A stretch of DNA of 63,547 nucleotides from CAZQRP01 sp964596125 (lineage in GTDB: Bacteria; Chloroflexota; Dehalococcoidia; GIF9; UBA5629), in contig CAZQRP010000019.1 in NCBI GenBank assembly GCA_964596125.1, positions 1-63,547 on the forward strand, given 5' to 3'. The notes beneath the pieces are model-generated. The model worked only from the letters and a program-made list of their open reading frames with translations, did no database searches and had not been told where the DNA came from. Positions within the stretch are counted from its first letter, which is position 1, and each line of letters opens with the position of its first letter. The position numbers and the translations under genes are program-made. Shown piece by piece: positions 9,194 to 17,620 of the stretch.

Positions 9194-10483
9194 ATGTCGG
9201 ACGTAGTAATCGTGAGTGGTGCCCGAACGGCCATCGGTGTTTTTGGGAGTTCTTTGCGGGATATTTCTGTGGTAAACCTTGGCTCGCTGGTAATTAAGGA
9301 GGCACTTAAGCGTGCCGGATTGAGACCGAAAGCCAGTGACAAATTACTTCAATACGCCCCTGAGTCCTTGAAAGGTAATGGACTCACAGGCCTGGAAAAA
9401 GCGCATTATGATTGGGATGATTCTCTTCGAGAAGTCCAGGTGGATGAAGTGATCATGGGCAATGTGTTACAAGGAGGGCAGGGTCAAAACACTGCCAGAC
9501 AGGCCACGATCTATGCCGGTCTGTCAAAAGAAACCAATGCTATTACCGTAAATAAAGTATGTGCTTCGGGACTAAAGGCAATTACTCTGGGAGCGCAGGC
9601 GATTATGCTTGGTGAGGCTGAAGTGGTAATTGCCGGCGGTATGGAAAATATGAGCTGTGCTCCTTATTTTCTCCCTAAGGCACGTTGGGGATATCGGATG
9701 GATATTAGTACTAAGGGTGAAATGATTGACCTGATGGTTTATGATGGACTTTGGGAAATATTCTATGGTTACCACATGGGATTAACTGCGGAAAATATTG
9801 CTGAGAAGTATGGTATTTCTAGACAGGAACAGGACGAACTGGGGCTTCTCAGCCATCAGAGAGCCAGGGCGGCAATAAAGAAAGGGATGTTTAAGGAGGA
9901 GATAGTACCGGTGGTTATGCCGCAGAAGAAAGGGGAGAGTTTGGTTTTTGATACTGATGAGCGGCCAATGGATACCACTCTGGAAAAGATGGCGAAGTTA
10001 GCTCCGGCATTTAAGAAAGACGGTACGGTTACCGCGGGAAATGCTTCTGGCATTAATGATGCGGCTGCTGCGGTAGTTCTCATGAGTCGTGAAAAAGCTA
10101 AAGAATTAAAAATTGAACCAATGGGAGTTATCAAATCTTATGCCTCAGGAGCTGTAGATCCTGCTTATATGGGACTGGGCCCTATACCGGCAGTGAAGAG
10201 GGCATTGGACAAGGCTGGCGCGAGTACAAAAGATGTGGATGTAATTGAACTGAATGAAGCGTTTGCCTCTCAGGTTATAGCATGTATGAGAGAACTGGGA
10301 CTAAGTTTTGATAATACCAATCTATTGGGAGGTGGAATTTCTCTTGGGCACCCGATTGGTTGTACCGGTGCCAGGTTGGTCGTTACTCTTCTTCATGATA
10401 TGAGAAGGCGAGATTTGAACATGGGGATGGTAACCATGTGTATCGGTGGAGGGCAGGGTATGGCTATGGTCGTGGAAAGATAA
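9194..10483 (+). CDS. Thiolase family protein (acetyl-CoA C-acetyltransferase-like)
   Basis: A 429-residue thiolase that condenses or cleaves acyl-CoA/acetyl-CoA. Catalytic residues are visible: C123 (NKVCASGLKAI), the GHPIGCTGAR His near the C-terminus and the Cys in CIGGGQGMA. The ATG at 9194 is preferred over an in-frame upstream ATG because AAGGAGAA lies just before it and the canonical SDVVIVSGARTAIG start follows. An insertion of about 35 residues (roughly 44-80) sits between the AGL and VDEVIMGNV blocks that are adjacent in textbook thiolases. The SDR downstream suggests a beta-oxidation or ketoacyl-CoA reduction pair. Confidence 0.92.
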   Translation: MSDVVIVSGARTAIGVFGSSLRDISVVNLGSLVIKEALKRAGLRPKASDKLLQYAPESLKGNGLTGLEKAHYDWDDSLREVQVDEVIMGNVLQGGQGQNTARQATIYAGLSKETNAITVNKVCASGLKAITLGAQAIMLGEAEVVIAGGMENMSCAPYFLPKARWGYRMDISTKGEMIDLMVYDGLWEIFYGYHMGLTAENIAEKYGISRQEQDELGLLSHQRARAAIKKGMFKEEIVPVVMPQKKGESLVFDTDERPMDTTLEKMAKLAPAFKKDGTVTAGNASGINDAAAAVVLMSREKAKELKIEPMGVIKSYASGAVDPAYMGLGPIPAVKRALDKAGASTKDVDVIELNEAFASQVIACMRELGLSFDNTNLLGGGISLGHPIGCTGARLVVTLLHDMRRRDLNMGMVTMCIGGGQGMAMVVER

Positions 10484-10560
10484 AGCGTTCGTCTATCAAA
10501 CAAGCTAGAATGAAGTTTAGTTGAGAAGCTGAAACTGTCTGAAAAGGAGGAAGAGACATA

Positions 10561-11322
10561 ATGTCACTAGCAGGGAAAGTTGCGTTTGTCAGCGGGGCAT
10601 CAAGGCCAAGAGGGAATGGTCGTGCTATAGCCCTCGCTCTTGCTAAAAAGGGAGCTGATGTGGTTGTCAGTGGCAAATCTAACATGGAGGGAGCACAATC
10701 GGTAGCCGGAGAAATAAGAAGTATGGGACGAAGATCCAAGGCTATCAGAATGGATTTACGTGACTATTCTGATGTAAAGCGAGGATTTGACGAGATTAAA
10801 CAGGAGCTGGGATCGGTTAATATTCTGGTGAATAATGCTGCTTTGTTAGGCCACAATATATCCATTGCCAAGACTACGGCTGAGGAATGGGATGACGAGG
10901 TAAAAATTTGTCTTAATTCTGCCTTCTATTGTGTTAAAGAAGTGTGGGCGGATATGTGTAATGATAAATGGGGACGCATTGTCAATGTAAGCTCCGTAGC
11001 CGGAGTCATGGGGGGATACGGGCAGACCAGTTATGGCGCAGGTAAAGCAGGGCTTATCGCGCTTGCTAAATCGGCTGCAATTGAGGGAGCCAGGTTTAAT
11101 ATAACTGCCAATGTAGTACTGGTCGGTATATCGGCCACGGATGCTTTCTATGATCTGCCTGAGCAAGTACAGGAAAGAGTAGCAAAGAGAACTCTATGGG
11201 GCAAGGCTGCTGACCCGGAAGACATTGCCAATGCGGTGGTTTATCTGGTATCAGATGAAGCTCAGTACATGACTGGGGCTGTACTGAATATGCTTGGCGG
11301 CCTTGACCTGTTTCACTTCTAG
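10561..11322 (+). CDS. Short-chain dehydrogenase/reductase
   Basis: A 253-residue classical SDR of NAD(P)-dependent alcohol or ketone oxidoreductases. The cofactor loop GASRPRGNG occupies residues 12-20, NNAA is at 91-94, and the catalytic S144/S145-Y158-K162 triad lies in VNVSSVAG and TSYGAGKAG. AAAGGAGGAAG precedes the ATG. It follows the thiolase by 77 bp on the same strand, so a role as 3-oxoacyl/3-hydroxyacyl reductase is plausible but unproven. Confidence 0.9.
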   Translation: MSLAGKVAFVSGASRPRGNGRAIALALAKKGADVVVSGKSNMEGAQSVAGEIRSMGRRSKAIRMDLRDYSDVKRGFDEIKQELGSVNILVNNAALLGHNISIAKTTAEEWDDEVKICLNSAFYCVKEVWADMCNDKWGRIVNVSSVAGVMGGYGQTSYGAGKAGLIALAKSAAIEGARFNITANVVLVGISATDAFYDLPEQVQERVAKRTLWGKAADPEDIANAVVYLVSDEAQYMTGAVLNMLGGLDLFHF

Positions 11323-11553
11323 GAGCGAGGTGGTTGCTTCTGATAATTAAGTTGCCTTGGAAGCTGTGAACCGATTCATAAGGGATGTACATTGAGAGCC
11401 GGATGTAATAACCATTATAAGTACAATAGATGTGGCCTGCTGGCAAGTTCTAACCAGAACAAAGCTTTCTGGCTTCCATTATCTGTAACTGCGCATTCTA
11501 TCTCATCTGAAATCGCGATACTATGATAGACTATTGAGTATGAGGGATGTTAT

Positions 11554-12168
11554 TTGACTCAGGTCATTGTTATTAGACATGGGCGAACTGAATGGAACCG
11601 GGTAGAAAGGTTTCGAGGACGGGCGGACCTTGAACTGGACGACATGGGCATGAAACAGGCTGAGGCTACAGCGGAACGGATTACAGAATGGCCGGTTTCA
11701 GCGATTTACTCCAGCCCTCTCCGCCGGACTTCGACAACGGCTAATATCCTGGCCCGGCGTTTTAATCTTGATGTGAAGCCACTATCTGAGATAATTGATA
11801 TTGATTATGGTGAATGGCAGGGCCTTTCTCCTGATGAAGCTGCAACTAAAGACGGTGCTCTCTATGCGCAATGGCTGGAAAGTCCACATCTGGTAAAATT
11901 TCCCGGAGGGGAGAGCCTGACAGATGTCAGACAGAGGGCGAGCGCAGCAGCAAGTATGCTTGTTTCTCAACATCCTGATGAGACAATTGCTTTGGTATCC
12001 CATAAAGTTGTATGCCATATCCTTATTCTGCATTTTCTTGGACTGGACAATTCTCATTTCTGGCAAATAGGCCAGGATGTCTCTGCAGTAAATGTGTTTC
12101 AGAATCGAGATGGTAATACGTATGCCCTGCTACTGAATGATACCTGTCATGTAAAACGGCTAGTGTAA
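11554..12168 (+). CDS. Histidine phosphatase family protein
   Basis: A 204-residue phosphoglycerate-mutase-like phosphatase. The phospho-acceptor is H9 in IRHGRTEWN; the second histidine is H150 in LVSHKVV; YGEWQG carries the acidic residue. This size and the lack of a bisphosphoglycerate-mutase insert fit the broad-specificity phosphatase/alpha-ribazole phosphatase (CobC) branch; the substrate cannot be fixed. It starts with TTG, preceded by GAGGGA. argC follows 31 nt later. Confidence 0.88.
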   Translation: MTQVIVIRHGRTEWNRVERFRGRADLELDDMGMKQAEATAERITEWPVSAIYSSPLRRTSTTANILARRFNLDVKPLSEIIDIDYGEWQGLSPDEAATKDGALYAQWLESPHLVKFPGGESLTDVRQRASAAASMLVSQHPDETIALVSHKVVCHILILHFLGLDNSHFWQIGQDVSAVNVFQNRDGNTYALLLNDTCHVKRLV

Positions 12169-12199
12169 TGTTAATTTTAAAATGTAATGTGGTCTGCGT

Positions 12200-13231
12200 A
12201 TGTCGAATATTAAAATTGGTATCATAAATGTTACCGGCTATGCTGGAGTAGAGCTGGCCAGGTTGCTGCATTGTCATCCAGAGGTAGATCTTTGCTCGGT
12301 TACGGGCAGGACTGCTGCCGGTCAAAAGCTAGGTGATGTATTTCCCCATCTGGCTGACATCGATTTAACGATTACTACTGAGCTTGGTGAGGTTGACCTT
12401 GTCTTTTCAGCAATGCCTCATAAGGACAGCGCTGAAGCGGTATTGCCGTTGGTCAAACGGGGTATCAAGGTTATTGATATCAGTGCTGACTTCAGACTGA
12501 AAGACTCCCGGGAATATCAAGATTGGTACGGTTTTACGCATCCGGCGCCGGAATTATTACAGGAGGCTGTTTATGGATTGCCGGAGTTTCATCGTGCTGA
12601 TATTGCTGCTGCCGGTATAGTAGCTAATCCTGGCTGTTATCCTACAGGAGCGTTACTGGCGCTGGCACCGGTTATTAAAGAGGGGCTTATTTATGCAGAT
12701 ATTGTTATTGACAGTAAGTCGGGTGTTTCCGGTGCCGGCAGGACTTTGAGTTTAACGACTCATTATGCCGAGGCTGCTGATAATGTCAGTGCCTACGCCA
12801 TACAAGGGCATCGACATTTACCGGAGATTATTCAAGAATTAAAGAATATAAACCATGACCTGTCACCTTCGGTAACCTTTCTGCCTCACCTGGTGCCAGC
12901 GACCCGCGGTATACTGAGTTCGTGCTATACGCGGCTGATAGAAGGTAAGCTTGCGGGAGGACTGGAAGAGTTAATAAAACTATATCGCGATTTCTATCGA
13001 GGAGAACCTTTTGTCAGGATTGTCGAGCAGCCGCCGGGGACCAAGCTTACCTGGGGAAGTAATCTTTGCTTTATTTATCCTGCCCATGATCCCAGGACGG
13101 GCAGGATTATACTTATCAGTTGTATTGATAACCTGGTAAAGGGCGCTGCTGGACAGGCCATTCAAAATATGAATATAATGTTTGGTTTTCCCGAGACTAC
13201 CGGGCTTGAAGCGTTACCTGTTTACCCTTGA
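12200..13231 (+). CDS. argC: N-acetyl-gamma-glutamyl-phosphate reductase
   Basis: A 343-residue ArgC (arginine biosynthesis step 3, NADPH-dependent). The Rossmann start IINVTGYAGVELARLL carries the G-Y-A-G motif; the catalytic Cys is C146 in ANPGCYPTGALL; HRHLPEI supplies the conserved His. No other arginine genes accompany it. tRNA-Glu begins 8 nt after its stop codon, so the tRNA may be processed from the same transcript. Confidence 0.96.
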   Translation: MSNIKIGIINVTGYAGVELARLLHCHPEVDLCSVTGRTAAGQKLGDVFPHLADIDLTITTELGEVDLVFSAMPHKDSAEAVLPLVKRGIKVIDISADFRLKDSREYQDWYGFTHPAPELLQEAVYGLPEFHRADIAAAGIVANPGCYPTGALLALAPVIKEGLIYADIVIDSKSGVSGAGRTLSLTTHYAEAADNVSAYAIQGHRHLPEIIQELKNINHDLSPSVTFLPHLVPATRGILSSCYTRLIEGKLAGGLEELIKLYRDFYRGEPFVRIVEQPPGTKLTWGSNLCFIYPAHDPRTGRIILISCIDNLVKGAAGQAIQNMNIMFGFPETTGLEALPVYP

Positions 13232-13239
13232 TCAAGCTT

Positions 13240-13312
13240 GCCCCCATCGTCTAGAGGCCCAGGACATCAGCCTTTCAAGCTGAAGACAGGGATTCGAATT
13301 CCCTTGGGGGCA
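13240..13312 (+). tRNA. tRNA-Glu (anticodon TTC)
   Basis: The sequence folds as a cloverleaf: acceptor stem GCCCCCA/TGGGGGC, anticodon loop CTTTCAA with anticodon TTC, T-arm AGGGATTCGAATTCCCT, discriminator A. CCA is encoded at 13313-13315. Its 3' end is the integration site of the island that follows. Confidence 0.97.
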
Positions 13313-13336
13313 CCAGAACTTGTTGAAGCAAAGTCA
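13286..13336 (+). repeat. attL-like direct repeat covering the tRNA-Glu 3' end
   Basis: 51 bp that begin in the tRNA-Glu anticodon-stem/variable region and run 24 nt past the discriminator base. They recur at 15759-15808 with a single difference, one G fewer in the run before CACCAG. A direct repeat that restores a tRNA 3' end is the classic footprint of tyrosine-recombinase integration. Confidence 0.88.
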
Positions 13337-13643
13337 ATCGTATAGTAAAACCTTGATTTGCAGGTGTTTTTTTGTTTTTTGCTAAGTTTTATATTATTTT
13401 TCAATTCAATGAAAAGCATACTTTACATTTCAGAATCTGACAAAAGAAATTTAGCTTGATAATTCTACGGGCTTACATGCTTATTGATAACAGGGTACTA
13501 TCTAACGTTTTTCTGTTGACCTCTTTTTTACAGGACTGAAATAACTTAAGATAAGTCTTTTATATCACTGCCAATGTAGCCCCCTTTTTAGAGATAGACT
13601 GTTAGAACTCTGAATGTTTGGAAAGATGTGCTATTATCCTTGC

Positions 13644-13751
13644 ATGGGACATAAATATAATGATAATATCGGCTGTCGCTGTAATTGCTTTGTTCCAAAA
13701 ACTCTTGCCACACCATGCTCGGACAAGAGATATTGTGCATTGATTTTTTAA
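13644..13751 (+). CDS. Possible 35-residue Cys-rich peptide
   Basis: A short frame (MGHKYNDNIGCRCNCF...) with five cysteines ends 3 nt before the MFS start codon, an arrangement seen in translational coupling. There is no good Shine-Dalgarno sequence and I recognise no family. It may be chance, or a remnant of a metal-binding tail. It lies inside the tRNA-Glu island. Confidence 0.25.
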   Translation: MGHKYNDNIGCRCNCFVPKTLATPCSDKRYCALIF

Positions 13752-13754
13752 ATT

Positions 13755-15017
13755 ATGCCTCTAAAGTATAAATACAATAGACCATTCTATGGGTGGTGGA
13801 TTGTATGTGCTGCTTTCTTCATTTCGCTTTATACAGGTGGAGCGCTCATTATGAGTTTCACTGCCATTTTTGAGCCAATAGCGAATGAGATGCGCTGGAG
13901 CTATACACAGATATCAATTGCCGCGTCTTTACGTGGCATGGAGGCAAGTCTTGCAGCACCAATCGTAGGAAGACTTGTTGACCGTTGGGGTCCGAGGAGG
14001 CTCATATTCAGCGGTTCGATCATAGTTGTTACGGGCCTGGTTTTCCTAAGTAATGTCACTTCCATTGCTATGTTCTACGGGGCTTTCTTTATAATAGCTA
14101 TAGGTACTAGTTGCTTTGCTACAACTGTGCTTACGACGGCTATTGCGAACTGGTTTAAGACTAAAATAGGGATAGCGAGCGGAATAGTCGCTTCTGGCTT
14201 CGCCTGTGGTGGCTTGCTTATCCCGGTAATAGTTAGACTAATTGATATCTATGACTGGCGCCTGACGATGACTATCCTCGCAATGGGTGGATTGGCCATA
14301 TTATTACCGTTGTCACTCCTGTTTCGACACAAGCCCGAACAGTATGGCTATTTCCCAGATGGTCAAATAGAAGACCAAGTAAAACCTGATACCAGTCTTG
14401 GCTTGGCACGCACTGACCAAGTTGATGTAAATACAAAACAAGCCCTCAAGACCAATAATTTCTGGCACATAGCAATGGCGCTTGCTCTTCAGCTATTAGT
14501 AGTAAATGCCATAAGTACACATGTAATGCCTTTCCTCAGCAGTGTTGACATGACCAGACCGAGAGCAAGCCTGGTAGCAACTGGCCTGCCACTTATCAGT
14601 ATTTTAGGTCGTCTTGGTCTTGGCTGGATTGGAGACAGACGAGATACGAGATGTGTGATAGCAGTAGGCTTCGCTATAATGGGCCTCGGATTGCTCTGTT
14701 TTGGATATGTCTCCAGTGCAAATAGCTGGCTGCTGATTCCCTTTTTAATTCTTTATGGGACCGGTTATGGAGGCACCATGGTATTAAGAATATCCCTGGT
14801 GAGGCAATATTTCGGCAGAACTAATTTCGGGTCAATTTTTGGCATGATAATAGGCATAACAATGTTTGGAGGTATTATAGGACCTTCCCTTGCCGGATGG
14901 GTTTATGATAGCTGGGGCAGTTATCATACTATATGGTTGATATTTGTAGCTCTTATTATTATGTCCCTTATACTTGTCTTAACCATTACTCAAGCCAAAC
15001 AAACGGCCCAATTATAA
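13755..15017 (+). CDS. MFS transporter (monocarboxylate/oxalate-formate antiporter-like)
   Basis: A 420-residue protein with about 12 transmembrane helices in two halves. The GRLVDRWGPRRLIF loop between TM2 and TM3 is the MFS signature, and its counterpart in the second half is GRLGLGWIGDRRDTR. Closest by feel are MCT/OFA-type carriers of small organic acids; the substrate is unknown. It is the only apparently intact gene in the tRNA-Glu island, so it is probably horizontally acquired. A weak TATTAT box lies about 120 nt upstream. Confidence 0.87.
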   Translation: MPLKYKYNRPFYGWWIVCAAFFISLYTGGALIMSFTAIFEPIANEMRWSYTQISIAASLRGMEASLAAPIVGRLVDRWGPRRLIFSGSIIVVTGLVFLSNVTSIAMFYGAFFIIAIGTSCFATTVLTTAIANWFKTKIGIASGIVASGFACGGLLIPVIVRLIDIYDWRLTMTILAMGGLAILLPLSLLFRHKPEQYGYFPDGQIEDQVKPDTSLGLARTDQVDVNTKQALKTNNFWHIAMALALQLLVVNAISTHVMPFLSSVDMTRPRASLVATGLPLISILGRLGLGWIGDRRDTRCVIAVGFAIMGLGLLCFGYVSSANSWLLIPFLILYGTGYGGTMVLRISLVRQYFGRTNFGSIFGMIIGITMFGGIIGPSLAGWVYDSWGSYHTIWLIFVALIIMSLILVLTITQAKQTAQL

Positions 15018-15200
15018 GTTAAAAAGCCTTACTTTGCGAATTACCAAGCTATCCGTACTCAGGTGTATTCTGGAAATCACGAGATAATAATCCCCTAAAC
15101 TTGAAGTGCGGACTGAAATTGTCGGTTTATTCGGGATAAGAATGTTTTTTGTTTGGTATGACTTTTAGGCGAGAGCCAACCAATATTTAAGAATAAAGTA

Positions 15201-15757
15201 TTACCGAATAGAGGCCTTTTTATTTCTTATGCTATTGGTCGCATCAATAAGCATTTCTACTTGCTCTTTAGTGAGGCAGGGCAATATTAGCTTAGGTCTT
15301 TTTGGGGGGTCTACCATAGTAACAGGATTAAATTTATTATTAAAGCCAAATCCTGTTTTTGGATTATAAAGCCAATTAAAAAATACCGATAAAGCTCTGA
15401 AATAGGCATGTTTGCCACCAATAGAACAGGATACTGAACTAAGATACCTGTTGATGTCTCTGGGTTTGGGGATTAGGCCAAGAACAGGAATTGCCTTGGT
15501 TAAATACTTCTGATACAATTCTATGGTTCCTTGTGCAATCCCATTTCTGCTTGATTTCAGAAATAAGTCTATGGCTCTTTCAGTGTTAATTAAATCCTTT
15601 CGTTTATCGGTTTGACAATGGAATTCCCAAAGTGCTTCAATAAGTCTTCATGATGCTGGTCGCTCACCATGCTTAACTTGTGAAATATAGGCTTTGCTTA
15701 ATTTGTTTACCTCTGCAATCTGGGAAACAGGTAATTTGTTAAGCAGATTTAAACGTT
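15201..15757 (-). pseudogene. Tyrosine recombinase/integrase, interrupted and truncated
   Basis: The downstream 105-residue part resembles the SAM-like core-binding domain of phage integrases (LTKAIPVLGLIPKPRDINRY, FFNWL, LTKEQVEMLIDAT). The same frame continues upstream of its first start-like codon to about 15755, encoding an HTH-like segment (PVSQIAEVNKLSKAYISQV), but is broken by a TGA at 15650-15648. The C-terminal catalytic domain (R...HxxR...Y) is absent after the stop at 15201. It lies directly inside the distal attachment repeat and points away from it, as island integrases do. It is a dead integrase of the tRNA-Glu island. Confidence 0.8.
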
Positions 15758-15758
15758 T

Positions 15759-15808
15759 ACAGGGATTCGAATTCCCTTGGGGCACCAGAACTTGTTGAAG
15801 CAAAGTCA
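15759..15808 (+). repeat. attR-like direct repeat (tRNA-Glu 3' end copy)
   Basis: 50 bp matching 13286-13336 with one G deleted in the acceptor-stem run. It contains the T-arm, acceptor 3' strand, CCA and 20-odd bases of flanking DNA. No tRNA 5' half precedes it, so it is an integration scar and not a gene. Confidence 0.88.
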
Positions 15809-15931
15809 TAGTTAATTACTTTTATAAGTATTGTAAAATTTGGCTATATAACTATCTGCAACGTTCTTAAATCTATAGACTTTTACGGTTCACGATCTTT
15901 TATGTGAAAAGAGCAACTTAAACGGTGTAAG

Positions 15932-17347
15932 ATGCAGCAGACATTTCAGTGCCCTCGATGTGGCTCACAGAATTACATAGGTCAACAGTCCTGTAGTGGC
16001 TGTGATGAAAAGTTCGAATACCGATGTATCAATTGTGGTACTTTTGTTGATTCTTCACATATAAACTGCCCGAGTTGTCATGGAGGCCTGCTTTGGGGAG
16101 TACAAACGCAAACAAGGTCTTGGATTGATGAAGAAGGTTATTTAGAACCACAAAGATTTTACGAAACCAAAAGGGAAAGGCCGAAAAAGAAAATAATAAA
16201 GCCATTACTGATGGTATGTCTTTTTATAATGGTTTCTATTTCTGGACTATTAGCTCTACAGGTTTTGTCAAGAGATGATACGGATTATTTACTCAATAAA
16301 GTCGTCGAGTGGCCTGATGGTACGAAGGAACGAGTGCAGATAGACCGCGATAATTATTTTATCGTTGATGGTACGAAAAAAAGACTGGTTGGAATGTATT
16401 TATATCCCTGGCTTCCTTATGGTAAGAAGTATGAGCAATTCTATTTGCCAAAAAACCTTGCTTACGCAGACCGGATATTAACATATCTACAGTCGATTGG
16501 TATTAGGCTTATCCGTACAGACCTGTGCTATGTTCGCAGGTCAGTTAAGACTATTGAACAAGAGAAGGCCGCCTATAAGGCATGGCTTGATTTAATTTAC
16601 AAGCATAAAATGTTTTTAATTCCTGGTCTCCATGCAAAATCCAAAAGTAATTTTGGTAATCTGGAGAGCCCTGACTTTACTATTACCTATGATAAAGTTA
16701 ATGACTCTTTGGGTGATTGGGCATCTAGATGGGCAAATGTTGTCAGCAAATATCCCAATGTGGTTGCCGTTATTGCAGACAATGAACTGGATAATAAACT
16801 AAGGGCAGAGAATCATTCCTGGATTCTAGAAAATCAGATGTATACTCCTCCTGCTGTTGAAAATCACCTGGACTATCTTAGAAATAAACTTAGGAAAATT
16901 GATGTTCCGGTTACCCATAATTTGATGATGAATAATGTGGAGCCTCAAATAAAGCAAGCTTGTCTGAATTCTATAGATATTCCTTCATTTGACTGTTATG
17001 AGCCGAGTGCAGACCAGATAAGTTCGAAGTCTGCTGAGGTGTTGTCCATGTTAAGTGTCAACAGAAATTGGTGGTGCTTGGAGCTTAACAATAATGACAG
17101 AAACAATTGGCAGATTAGTACCAGTGGATTTAATACTGATTATATAGAGGCTGTTTTCGAGCAGGGAGCCACAGTAGCAGTCCTGTTTAATTCGTTTGAT
17201 TCTCTAGAACCACAGAGGAGCTTCTTTGATAATAAAGGAGTTCCAAAGCAGCAGCTTATTGATGTCGCACAAAATATTTATAGATTGCAAGCGCCGATAC
17301 TTGAACCACAGACTTCTCGCGTAGCTTGCAGTAGTGACATAAGCTGA
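15932..17347 (+). CDS. Zinc-ribbon membrane protein with extracytoplasmic TIM-barrel-like (glycosidase-like) domain
   Basis: A 471-residue protein. Residues 1-55 hold two zinc ribbons (C7/C10/C21/C24 and C32/C35/C46/C49), a transmembrane helix spans about 90-112, and the remaining 350 residues should be outside the membrane. The outer domain has the alternating pattern of a (beta/alpha)8 barrel; E285 in IADNELDN and E384 in CLELNNN are spaced like the acid/base and nucleophile of clan-A glycoside hydrolases (inference only). The zinc-ribbon spacing is identical to that of the protein at 60598. It lies just outside the tRNA-Glu island scar. Substrate unknown. Confidence 0.6.
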   Translation: MQQTFQCPRCGSQNYIGQQSCSGCDEKFEYRCINCGTFVDSSHINCPSCHGGLLWGVQTQTRSWIDEEGYLEPQRFYETKRERPKKKIIKPLLMVCLFIMVSISGLLALQVLSRDDTDYLLNKVVEWPDGTKERVQIDRDNYFIVDGTKKRLVGMYLYPWLPYGKKYEQFYLPKNLAYADRILTYLQSIGIRLIRTDLCYVRRSVKTIEQEKAAYKAWLDLIYKHKMFLIPGLHAKSKSNFGNLESPDFTITYDKVNDSLGDWASRWANVVSKYPNVVAVIADNELDNKLRAENHSWILENQMYTPPAVENHLDYLRNKLRKIDVPVTHNLMMNNVEPQIKQACLNSIDIPSFDCYEPSADQISSKSAEVLSMLSVNRNWWCLELNNNDRNNWQISTSGFNTDYIEAVFEQGATVAVLFNSFDSLEPQRSFFDNKGVPKQQLIDVAQNIYRLQAPILEPQTSRVACSSDIS

Positions 17348-17620
17348 TACTTGTACTCTAATTACTTGCGCGAGAGTCCACCAGATTGTATAGAAGACGG
17401 CTGTAATAGATACCCAACCTCTGTAAACTACATTTTAAAAGGTCAAAAACATCTTAATAGGTATACGAATTTGTATTTATTTGATAACTGTCTTTTTAGC
17501 CATAAAAATCTATGTAGATATCTGTTATATCCTGTGATTAGCCAGGGAAATCCGGCAATTTTCCATTCTCTGTGGACTAGATGTATAATCTTTGTATAAA
17601 AAATCTACCGGGAGGCTGAT

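Larger units (their letters stand above)
13313..15808 (+). mobile_element. Small decayed integrative island in tRNA-Glu
   Basis: The interval is bounded by the 51/50-bp tRNA-derived direct repeat. It contains an MFS transporter gene and, next to the distal repeat, a broken tyrosine-recombinase gene, which is the usual gene order of tRNA-targeting islands. The outer AT-rich spacer (13316-13643) carries no gene I can support. With the integrase interrupted and lacking its catalytic domain, the element cannot excise by its own enzyme. Confidence 0.8.

Noticed and set aside
17351..17599. 82-codon frame after the glycosidase-like gene
   Set aside because: No good start or ribosome-binding site and odd composition; treated as non-coding.
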